Assembly (NCBI GenBank): GCA_017439085.1
Contig: JAFRTU010000019.1
Location: forward strand, 1-44,540
Source of the DNA: Clostridia bacterium
GTDB taxonomy: Bacteria > Bacillota > Clostridia > Christensenellales > Christensenellaceae
Reading direction: 5' to 3'
Length of the DNA: 44,540 nucleotides
Part shown: in pieces, positions 9,901 through 17,400 of the stretch
Layout: every line of letters begins with the position of its first letter
Position numbering within the stretch: the first letter of the stretch is position 1
Notes under the pieces: generated by a model
The model's input: the letters and a program-made list of their open reading frames with translations, nothing else
Told to the model about the DNA's origin: nothing
The model's database searches: none
Made by a program: the position numbers and the translations under genes

Positions 9901-10213
9901 CGTGTGGGCTTACAACAAAGGCTATATCAAGGGAACTTCTGCTACTACGTTCAAGCCTAATGGTTCAATCACGAGACAGGACATGGTGGTTATACTGTGG
10001 AGGATAAACGGATCGAAGATAGTGGATATCGAGAACCCGTTCACAGATGTTAAGGAAGGACACTATGCATATAAGGCCATAATGTGGGCATACAAGAACA
10101 AGATAACGAGCGGAACATCTGCAACAACATTTGCACCTACAGCAAACTGCCAGAGATACCAGCTCGCGGTGTTCCTGCACAAATTCAATGACATACAGCA
10201 TGTCATAAGCTGA
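944..10213 (+). CDS. Giant SLH-anchored surface protein with BspA-type LRRs and 18 Big2 domains
   Basis: A 3089-residue secreted protein of adhesin type. The signal peptide covers residues 1-25 (cut after VFA), followed by an acidic Glu-rich linker to about 112. A Big2 Ig-like domain spans 116-196. BspA-type LRRs (LRR_5, pattern IPDSVTSIGxxAF) run to about 960 and include five composite 132-residue repeats. A second Big2 covers 976-1061, more LRRs run to about 1250, and a beta-rich region runs to about 1415. Sixteen tandem Big2 domains of about 83 residues follow (1418-2744). Then come a Big3-like domain (2745-2825), an FN3-like domain (2826-2909) and three SLH domains (2910-3086). SLH domains bind pyruvylated secondary cell-wall polymers, so the protein is probably held on the wall with the LRRs displayed outward. 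The ligand is unknown. A weak TTGAGA/TATAAG promoter pair (801-828) lies upstream, with GGAG before the ATG. It is a paralog of the gene at 11455. Confidence 0.9.
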   Translation: MKKRIISLVLSIVLLFSMLPFNVFAEESEILSSIVSNVQGEEVDIEETENNLSQNEINESEISVIEEDTAGDQVQENKAETENDTEPGNEEEIPAQNNEDPVAVDDSKEEPQIVSAESIIFEDNDIELCVGDSYLIKYSVLPDDTSDKSVEWTSSNEAIATVDDGIIKALSKGTAVITASTQDGSVSSSINVSVFSLSKSGGIEWSISEGVLTISGDGTVIDYSSSSDVPWYYSRGEITDVVIGDGIVNIPSYAFSDCSNIRSIIIPDTVTSIGIKAFEFCTGLDYVYIPSSVSSISSVYDEDWNFYIGIFYGCRTTVRVYCESEEKPYWETGWNNINFDGENINSATVNYRSSQSEAFYWENLDKTQESIEIPGYVSFIPVNAFSGCSNMKSISIPDSVTSIGAGAFNYCTGLKSIFIPSNVLTIDVSYNSVMGLYEGPFYGCRSDMIIYCETNQIPDGWANGWNCYGLNDWTYSASYLETYYGVSQNEFEYWQNLDKTQDSIVIPDYITFIPANAFSGCSNIKNITIPDSVTSIGIGAFNYCTGLRFLFIPSSVTVISSQYDEYEGTYFGSFKGCSEMLVIFCETGDTSEGWENEWNRYGFDAFGNDRLAVYLGVNRNEYEYWINLDKTQTSISIPDYITVIPAYAFSDCYSLTKITIPDSVTIIGENAFRFCGGLQYVFIPSSVTDVHVSYDNDYGYYGPFYESNYNLIIICEASSQPADWETGWNRFTLDNDSVPSEYYSVIYGKNRDEAEYWISLDKEQQNIVIPDYITFIPANAFYGNNSLRKIIIPDSVTSIGAGAFNYCTGLQYLFIPSSVLSIATSYDYNYQAYTGIVFCCNQNMVIFCESDSQPEGWQQNWNRVYYWDTPEFLQTYYGISKTEAEFWINLDKDMDYIVIPDYVTLIPHHAFYCKNLLRIVIPQSVRNIDFSAFEYCNISYVYYLGTESAREHLLNINSGNDNLLYASWYYGSLGQVESIRFGNEQYQITTEYSIGLNDSIIVTPKNAFYTDVIWQSSDESIAVVDEHGNVTPLCVGSVFITATLAEGGQTASCKIIIKKPVVLVETGPCSENHETYWYYYSDGSLYIRGKGTCISIFYDQDFLYGKEIKSIEVGWGINIADRAFMNFTDLEYLSIYGDGTIGNYAFAGCTSLKKVYMADVKSIGDHAFQDCISLQKVFIPKDITCIEESTFAGCSSMTSVRLDKKVTRIEKNAFFSCSSLTDVYYIGTEEEKNQMIIETGNDSLNNAVWHFLEIDIDYTFLGNGTQNVEVESIDDAIILTLDTEVPVGVERVEVIIKTIPNTEYFNPEEYETSIPVIGSDGGEGSLWIWFDAEVYPDLGNVGSIQITIPCRFQYYWEEQYEEYEEFINRFKSGEKFTIIADIYFNYGYEQDIEFKETLEKLFEYKSHTQTITVSYKIPVNSISLNKNELTLIKGEQEQLTATVLPENATHNEVVWTSSDETVATVDDTGKITAVGGGTAVITAATENGEMTAVCTVNVIVPVQSIELNKTSVTLEKGTEDILVATLLPEDATDKRITWSSSNESIVIIGNNGKIFAFNPGTAVITVTTEDGGYTAECEITVRVSVTSVSLNKNELSLTKGSSETLTATVLPEDSTDKGIIWTSSDESVVTVDTTGKVTTVGAGQATVTATTADGGKKAECLVNVTISAESVELNKTSLVIEKGSEDILITTVLPEDSTNKAVRWTSSDESIVIVSNTGKIYALKTGNAVITATTEDGAHTAQCEITVVISVTSVSINKETLTLVKGEDETLTATVSPEDATNKGVTWTSSDDSIVLVTDTGRIYALKAGTAVITVTTSDGGYTASCEVTVTVPVLSVSINKDSITLMKGTEETLTASVLPENATNKGVVWTSSDDTVATVDAFGKVMAIGAGTAVITVTTEDGGFTAECTVRVDVQVVSVSLNKTEIILEKGDDETLTAEVLPEDATNKGVIWTSSDDSTALVVNGRIYALKPGTAVITVTTEDGGFTAECEVTVVVSSGSVHLNKEEITIEKGGYETLIATILPEDSSNKNVIWSSSDKSIATVDEMGKVTALSAGTAVITVTTEEGNRTAQCTVNVIVHVESISLEKTVLNLEKGQEEILEATVQPSDSTNKRVLWTTSNAGIATVDENGKVTAVGAGTAVITVSAEDGGKTAQCTVTVTVRAESVSLNKTEMTLDKGTEETLVAAVLPEDTVNRGVIWTSSDETIAMVDTSGKVTAKSHGMAVITVTTEDGGKTARCTVTVVVHPESITLNKSHLTLEKGQEEILEATLQPSDSTNKKVLWTTSNAGIATVDEYGKVTATGTGTAVITATTEDGGYAAGCEVTVRVSVSSVSLNKNELSLTKGSSETLTATVLPEYSSNKNIIWTSSNENIATVDDSGKVTAIGSGTAVITVTTEDGAKTAECLVTVEVRTSGVEIDKTELTLEKGTEGILTATVYPEDSTNRKVIWTSSDESIVIVGNNGKIYAFNAGTAIITVTTEDGGFKAECEVTVRVSVSSVSLNKEAVSLITGATETLITEVLPQDATNKQVTWTSSDETVATVDDSGKVTATGTGTAVITVTSEDGGKTAECRITVSMSATGVELDKTSLTIEKGSEDQLTATVLPEGTSNRNVTWSTSNESVALVGSTGKVYALRTGTAVITVTTEDGGFTAECEVTVIRSADSVVLDKTEITIEKGNSETVTATVLPDDSTNKKVIWSSSDENVAKVDDTGNILAMGTGTAVITVTTEDGGKSAICTVTVLPASVSSIELKKLPDKKVYVKDTDELDVTGGVIGVTYRDGTNEELPVAREMIAGFDNTVSGKQVITVTIGGKTSTYEITVLSAQVEIKDLDYTGTGVKITWTDIEEAEGYRLYREIGLDTWTLINESDQTEYLDEKSIVPGETYSYKVECYVGGDTGEASLTKSIVINPFKDVKTSSSYFKHLMWAYNNGVISGTSTTTFSPNADCTRGQLAVMLYRMYGKPSTSGMSIPFTDVKTSDYFYKAVVWAYNKGYIKGTSATTFKPNGSITRQDMVVILWRINGSKIVDIENPFTDVKEGHYAYKAIMWAYKNKITSGTSATTFAPTANCQRYQLAVFLHKFNDIQHVIS
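2021..3660 (+). repeat. Composite LRR supra-repeats, period about 396 bp
   Basis: The motif (Y/F)W-x-(N/S)LDK followed by IPDYITFIPxxAF begins at 2021, 2420, 2813, 3209 and 3599, a spacing of 390-399 bp. Each unit carries ordinary BspA-type LRRs plus a non-LRR insert containing CExxxxPxGWxxxWN and a tyrosine-rich stretch. The same composite unit recurs in the second giant protein. Confidence 0.8.
5195..9175 (+). repeat. Sixteen tandem Big2 coding repeats, period about 249 bp
   Basis: Sixteen consecutive units begin with the pattern (V/A)xSVxLNKxxxTLxKG and end with GTAVITVTTEDGGxTAxC. The average unit is 83 codons. Two subtypes are mixed: one with ATVDxxGKVTAxG and one with IVxVxxxGKIYALKxG. 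Some non-adjacent units are nearly identical, such as the third and twelfth, which share 41 identical bases in a row. Confidence 0.9.
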
Positions 10214-10231
10214 AACATAGCTTAATTAATT

Positions 10232-10257
10232 AGGAGGGGAGAGATCCCCTCCTTTTA
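10232..10257 (+). terminator. Rho-independent terminator after the first giant gene
   Basis: The 9-bp stem AGGAGGGGA/TCCCCTCCT (10232-10240 with 10245-10253) has a GAGA loop and is followed by a T-rich tail. It lies 18 bases after the stop codon. Confidence 0.85.
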
Positions 10258-10324
10258 TATCATGCCGTCAGAAATAACTATAATATTTCATACGTTTTCC
10301 ATCTTTCTTGAGCAAAGTAGTGTG

Positions 10325-10353
10325 TTGATAATGATTTTTAACATAGCTATACT
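10325..10353 (+). promoter_or_regulatory. Sigma-A-type promoter for the SIR2-like gene
   Basis: TTGATA (10325-10330) and TATACT (10348-10353) are separated by exactly 17 bases. The site lies after the terminator of the upstream gene and about 115 bases before the chosen start of the SIR2-like gene. No gene is visible in the gap 10258-10467. Confidence 0.65.
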
Positions 10354-10467
10354 TGATATGTGGGTATGTAGCATATATATTCTTTTAGTTCCTTTTAAGA
10401 AATACAAATATAACCGGTATTGATCTATTTATGCTTATTATCCATAGTTTTTGAGAGAAGAAGAGAC

Positions 10468-11409
10468 ATGACAAAAGGCAATCATTTTCCCGAGGTATTG
10501 CTGTTCGGAAACGGCCTTATACATGACAGCAATGAGTTAAAGTGGGAAGATCTCATAAAGAACATAAGTATAAACAGGAAGATCCCAGAGAAGATGGAGT
10601 CTCCCTATCCCATACAGATAATACTTGCGACAGAGGACAATGTCGACAAGACTCTTAAAGAGCACAAACCTGAGTTCTACGGAAAACTTAAGTCCGATAG
10701 AGTCAGAAGGCTTCTCGAGAGTATTCTTTCCATTGGTTTCGATGATATCCTGACTACCAACTACAGCTATGAACTGGAGGCTGCATCTCTTGAAAAAGAG
10801 ACCGTCAGCGATTATTTTCTCACAAAAAGCACAGAGACCTTCTGCAGTAAAGCAGAGGGAAAGTACATGCTTTCCACTTATCATAAGGTCAGCTATAAAG
10901 GAACTGATAACAGGGTATGGCATATACACGGGGAAGCCAGAAAACCTTCAGGGATGATCATAGGACATTACTATTACGGGATCTATCTCAGCCATATGAT
11001 GAAGTATCTCGAGAAAAGACATGGTTTCTATAGCCATGATCATTATGGCAGCGATATCAGGGGATGGCTGGACTCATTCATAAAGGGAAATGTATATATC
11101 CTGGGTCAGGGCCTTGATTTTTCCGAATTCGACCTCTGGTGGCTCATAAACAGGAAGAAGAGGGAAAAAGGGTGCCACGGAAAGACATATTTCTATGTAT
11201 GCGATCTGGATCCTGAGAAGAAAGACGATATTGAGAAGAAGGAACTTTTAAGACTTTTGGATGTTGAAGTGATAGATATGAGGGACATGTTCAAAGAAAG
11301 GCTGGATGCTGACAGTAATCAGGGGTATCTGGATTTCTATGAATATGCACTGGAAGTTATAAAGGAAAAGATAAAGAATAACAGGACAGCAGGGGATCGA
11401 CAGGGCTGA
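10468..11409 (+). CDS. SIR2-like (SIR2_2 / AbiH-like superfamily) protein
   Basis: A 313-residue soluble protein resembling bacterial SIR2-like proteins, many of which bind or degrade NAD+ in anti-phage systems. Visible motifs are an N-terminal nucleotide-binding-like VLLFGNG (10-16), TTNYSYELE (96-104), corresponding to the Asn-containing motif of SIR2 folds, WHIHG (151-155) at the position of the catalytic His, and YILGQGLDFSEFDLWW (210-225). I chose ATG 10468 over an upstream in-frame TTG at 10420 because a purine-rich stretch (GAGAGAAGAAGAGAC) precedes it and the domain starts right after. No effector or partner domain is fused. Only 45 bases without a terminator separate it from the second giant gene, so co-transcription is likely. 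NAD hydrolase activity is inferred and not shown. Confidence 0.75.
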   Translation: MTKGNHFPEVLLFGNGLIHDSNELKWEDLIKNISINRKIPEKMESPYPIQIILATEDNVDKTLKEHKPEFYGKLKSDRVRRLLESILSIGFDDILTTNYSYELEAASLEKETVSDYFLTKSTETFCSKAEGKYMLSTYHKVSYKGTDNRVWHIHGEARKPSGMIIGHYYYGIYLSHMMKYLEKRHGFYSHDHYGSDIRGWLDSFIKGNVYILGQGLDFSEFDLWWLINRKKREKGCHGKTYFYVCDLDPEKKDDIEKKELLRLLDVEVIDMRDMFKERLDADSNQGYLDFYEYALEVIKEKIKNNRTAGDRQG

Positions 11410-11454
11410 TCATCTGCAGATAAGAATAAAAAAGACTAATCGGAGTATTTGGTG

Positions 11455-14400
11455 ATGAAGAAGAGGATAGTTGCAATAGTATTAAGTATAGTGTTCATGG
11501 TTACTATGCTTCCTTTCAATGTGTTTGCTGAAGAGAGCGAGCTTATGAACTCTCTCATAAGCACTATAGAGGAACAGACAGGAACGGATATCAAAGTCGT
11601 TACAGGATCTGATAAGGTAGTGTCAGAACCTGAGCCATCGGAGGCAGAAGGCACTTCTGAAGAGACAATTCCCTCAGAAGTACCTGAAACTGTCGATTCT
11701 GAGACTGTATCCGAACCCGTTGAGGAAGAGAAACAGGGGGAGATCCCTGAACCCAAGACTCAGACAGATGAGATCCCTGAATCTGAGAGTGGGACAAAAG
11801 GCGGAGATGGTGATCCTGTAATTCCTGTAGAGAGCATATCCTTAAATATCACTGAAAAGGAAGTCATAGCAGGTGAGAGCTTCACGATCACAGCAACAGT
11901 ACTCCCCGAGGATGCAACAGATAAGACGATAATATGGACAAGCAGTAATGAGGAGATCGCAACAGTAAATAATGGAACAGTTACTGCAGTATCGGAAGGT
12001 AATGCTACCATAACTGCTGCATCATCTGATGGGACAGTATCAGTCTACTGTAATGTCACTGTAATTGCGAGCGAAGCTACTTATGACATTGAGTGGGAGA
12101 TCAATGACGGAGTACTCACGATTTCCGGAACCGGTCCTATGGAAGATTATGCCAGTGCATCAGATTCTCCATGGTATTCCAGGAGGAGCGAAGTCACAAA
12201 AGTAGTAATCAGTGAGGGAATCACACATATAGGGGCAAGAGCTTTCTTCAATTTCACCAATACTATCGAGTTTGAGATAGGAGAAGACATAGAGAGTGTA
12301 GGAGATAGGGCATTTCAGAATTGTAATTCCATAATAGAGATAGTTTTGCCGAATACACTTTCTTTTATTGGAAATTACTCTTTTTTCGAATGCACATGTG
12401 ATTTTACTTTCAAAGGAAATGCACCTATTATGAGCATTTCATCTATTCCAGAACAAAGCACTATTTACTATTATGAAGATAAAACAGGATATGATGATCC
12501 ACAGTTTAATGCATATGAAATGATTCAGTTACATTGTATTACAGAATGGAATATCGAGTCCGAACCAAATTGCACTGAATCAGGCATAAGATATGGATAT
12601 TGTTCATATTGCCAAAAGAATATCTATGAAGAATTACCCGCAGTAGGCCATCATTTTATAGATGGAGTATGTGACGTTTGCGGAACCATCCAAATCATAC
12701 AAGAAGGAGAATGTGGACCTACACAACATTTTGTTTTATACGGTTCAGGACTGCTAGATATTTCTGGTACTGGAACAATGACAGAAGCACCTTGGCGGCA
12801 ATATGATGATATTATTCAAGAGGTCCATATTTCAGAAGGGATTACTAATATTCGTAGTTATGCGTTTTCAGGTTGTTTTTCATTAACAACAGTTGTTATA
12901 CCGGATAGCGTGACTGATATTGGAAATGGTTCATTTAATCAGTGTGAAAGATTATCCTCGATAGTCTTACCAGATAGTGTTACAAGTATTGGAGAAAGAG
13001 CATTTGCGGACTGTAGCTCTCTTAAATCAGTTATTCTTCCTAATAGTATCTCTATAATTAAAGCGAGAACATTCTCATATTGTAGGCAATTAGAAGAAGT
13101 ATATATTCCAGATACAGTAAAAAGTATAGGTTCAATGGCTTTTGAACGCACCGGACTAGTAAAAGTATCTCTTCCGAACGGATTAACAAATATTGCAAAT
13201 CATGTCTTCTATGACTGCTCACAATTAAAAATGATATGGATCCCTAATAGCGTAAATAGTATTGGAGAACATACGTTCACAGGGTGTTCATCTGAACTTG
13301 TGATCCTATTTGAGTCAGAGAGTAGTCCCTCAGGTTCGTGGAGTTATTATTCTTCGATTCCAGCCATTCATTTTGGTGTTTCTTATTCTTGTGCGCATTA
13401 CTGGCTGGAATTGAGTGATGATATTGAGAGTTTAACTATACCAGAGTATATATCTCTTATTCCTGCTTTTGCCTTTTATAATAATAGTACTCTTGTAAGT
13501 ATCAATATTTCTAATAGTGTAGAAAAGATAGGAGATAGTGCTTTTTCAGGTTGCAGTTCTCTGTCTAGCATAATCATACCTGATAGCATAACATCTATAG
13601 GTATAAAGGCATTCTCAAACTGCACTTCGCTGAAAAGCATATCTCTTACAGAAAGTATAAATGTCATTAGTGAACAAATGTTTTCTAATTGTACATCTCT
13701 GAAAACTATTAACCTTCCGGATAGCATATCAAGGATTGATAAAAATGCTTTTTATAAATGTTCCTCTTTAAGGGCTATTTTCATCCCGTCAAGTGTTCAA
13801 TATATTGGAGATTCTTCTACAAACATCGGTCCATTCTATTGGTGTTCCGCAAGCATGATTATTTATTGTGAATCGGAGACCATTCTTTCTGGATGGGCTG
13901 AAAACTGGTATTATCATGGGGATAATACTTATTTTTCTATATACATGGGTGTTAATAGGTATGAAGCTGATTATTGGATATCTCTAGATAATAATCAGAA
14001 ACATATAATCATCCCAAGCAACATATCATTTATTCCAGTTTGTGCCTTTTCGCGAAATAAATCATTGGAGAGTGTCTATATTCCATTAAGCGTCACAACT
14101 ATAAAAGCGTCAACTGAGACCCAAAGTCCTTTCTATCTATCAAATGTAACCATTTTTTGTGAAGCTCAAAGTAAACCATCTGGATGGGATGGATACTGGA
14201 ATAGCGGTGCAAAAGCAACATTTTGGGGTAAGACGAATGGTGAATTTGAATTTTGGGGAAGTATTGATAAAGATCAAACGGTTATAATAATTCCAGATTT
14301 TATTTCAATTATTCCTGATTATGCGTTTTTTTATTGTGAATCATTAATGGAAGTAGTCATACCAGACAGTGTAACAAGTATAGGAGATAATGCATTTTAT

Positions 14401-17400
14401 GGTTGTAATTCTTTAACAAATGTTACAATACCAGATAGTGTAACAAGTATAGGAAGGGGTGCATTTTCAGGTTGCAGTTCACTAAAAAGCATAGTTATTC
14501 CAGAAGGGGTAACATCAATCCCGACATCTGCATTCTATAACTGCACATCTCTGTCCAGCATAATTATACCTGATACAGTAACAAGCATAGACTCTTATGC
14601 TTTTTATGGCTGTAGTTCAATGACAGAAATAGTAATTCCTGACAGTATTACAATAATAGGTGATGAAGCGTTTTCTGGATGTATTAACCTAGTGACTGTT
14701 GATATTTCGGATAGTGTTGTGAGCATTGGTAAAAAATCTTTTCTAGACTGTAGCTCACTTAAGACAATCCTTCTTCCAAATAGTTTAACTAGTATTGGAG
14801 AGCAAGCTTATTATGGATGCAGCTCTCTAAAAAATATATTTATTCCTTCAAGTGTAACCACAATAAATGCAAGAACCTATGAAGTTAGTCCTTTTTATGG
14901 TTGTGATAGCCCAATAATTTATTGCGAGCATCAGACTACTCCTTCAGGTTGGGGATCATATTGGGTGGTAGGTGAGAGAACAATAGAATGGGGTTATACT
15001 AGGGAAGAAGCCATATATTGGATTGATCTAGACAAGGATCAAGGGGACATTACTATTCCTGATTATATTCATTCAATCCCAAGGAATGCGTTTTTGAATT
15101 GCAATTCTCTAAAAACGATATCGCTTCCAGACGGCTTAGTGAGCATCGAGGAAAAGGCATTTTCTGGTTGTAGCTCATTAAGATACTTATTTATCCCTTC
15201 TAGCGTAGTTACGATTAATGCATCAAGCGAAATCCTTAGTCCATTCTTTGAGTGTTCATATGATCTTGTGATTTATTGTGAAACACAAGGTAAACCTTCT
15301 GGCTGGGATATGTATTGGTATTATTATGGTAATGATTTCTTTTCAAGAATTACTGTAATATGGGATGCTTCTAGAGATGAAGCGGAATACTGGGAGAATT
15401 TGGATACTTCTAATGGCTCAATCATCATACCAGACTACGTAACATTTATTCCTAAACAAGGATTTTATAAATGTTCTTCAATGATAGGGCTTTATATCCC
15501 ATCAAGTGTACAGCGTATCTATTGTTCATCATCATCTAATGTTGGGCCATTGAGTTGTTTTAAATATATATTATGTGAATCACCTGGCAGACTCGCTGGA
15601 TGGGAAACCTTTTGGAATTCGCTTGGAAATGTCATCATCCCAACATTTTGGTCTGTGGATAAAAATGTTGCTTCTTTCTGGTTGAATTTAGATAAAAGTC
15701 AGAAGGAAATAACTGTAGAGGAAGGGTATAGTTTTATCCCGCCTTATGCCTTTTATGGTATGACCTCTTTAGAGTCCATTGAGTTACCGAATAGTATAAA
15801 TAGCATAGGTGAGTATGCATTTTGTTATTGTAATTCATTGAAGAGTGTTTTTATTCCTAAAAGCGTAGTGAGTATTTCTGGTTCACCATTTTATGATAGT
15901 ACAGTGATTTATTGTGAAACAGATAATAAACCGTCTGGATGGAGCGATAGCTGGGATTCAACTTGGCCAAACAATAATAAATTGATTTCATATTTTGATG
16001 TGTCAAAAGATGTCTTTTATTTCTGGTCACGTTTTGATGAAGCACAAGAAGAAGTTGTCATTCCTGATTCTATTACATTCATACCTGCCTATGCATTTGC
16101 ATATAAGGATTTAGACAACTTGAAGAGGATAGTAATTCCTGACAGTGTCAAAAGTATAGGTAAATATGCATTTTACAATTGTTCTTCAATTACAGAAATG
16201 ATAGTACCTGATAGCATAACAGATATTGGTGAAGGTGCTTTTAGTTATTGTAACTCATTACAGAAGGTAAAATGCCCGGCTACATTGATGGAACGAGTTT
16301 TGACATCTTCAAAAGACTCTATAATGACCTTGGAATTGACAGGATATTTAGAAGAGATAGATTATTCAACATTTTATGGATTGACTCATCTAACACATTT
16401 GATATTACCAAATGGATTGAAGAGAATAGGAGATAATTCGTTCTCTAATAAGACATCCTTGAGGAAAGTATCTATCCCGAATTCTGTTACAGATATAGGA
16501 GATAGAGCATTCAGTCATTGCAGTGCTCTTACTAGTATTGTCATTCCGAATAGTGTCAAGAACATAGGTAAAGAAGTGTTTTATAGCTGTTCTGATCTTA
16601 CTGAGGTTATTCTCTCTGAGAGTATTACTGAGATTCCCGATTATTTGTTCAAGGGTTGTGAATCTCTTCAGACTATAGCCATTCCTACAGGAGTAAAAAG
16701 AATTGGAAATTGGGCGTTTGCTGGATGTAACGGGTTAATTGATGTCTCTATTCCTGATAGCATAACCGAAATAGAGTCTTATGCTTTCTGTGAATGTAGC
16801 TCTCTTAAAAAACTCATTATTCCATCCAGTGTTCTCATTATTGGAAATTGGGCGTTTGCTGGATGTACAGCAATTAATGAACTTTCAATCCCTGATAGTT
16901 TGAAAGAGATTCCTCAGACAGCATTTAGTGAGTGCTCGTCAGTCGAAATAGCAATAATACCATTTACATGTTTATGGATCATAAATAAGAGCGATAAATC
17001 TCTTAAGGAGATAGAACTAATAGGTGAGCCTCAAGCCTTTTCGTTTTATGGTTTTACTGTTCTTGAAACAATAACTATTCCAAATAGTGTTATTAAAATC
17101 GAAAGCTGTGCATTTGATCAGTGTAGGTCTTTAAATACAATAATAGGATTTGAGAATGTACAATATATAGGTTCCAATGCGTTCCGGGGAACGCAGATAG
17201 AGAGTTTTCCATTTGGTAATGATATGTACTTTGTTTCAGGAAGTTCATTCCTGGAGAATAGTAATTATGATGCAAAATACCCATCATATTTGTACCATGA
17301 GTTGGATGTGGATGGGGATGGTATTGTAGATTACCATAAATATAAAAGAATTTCTTTTAAAAATCACGAATATGTCATTATGTCAGGAGAAAAACCAATA

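Noticed and set aside
10420..10467. N-terminal extension of the SIR2-like protein from a TTG codon
   Set aside because: No ribosome binding site precedes it, and the ATG at 10468 directly precedes the conserved start of the domain.
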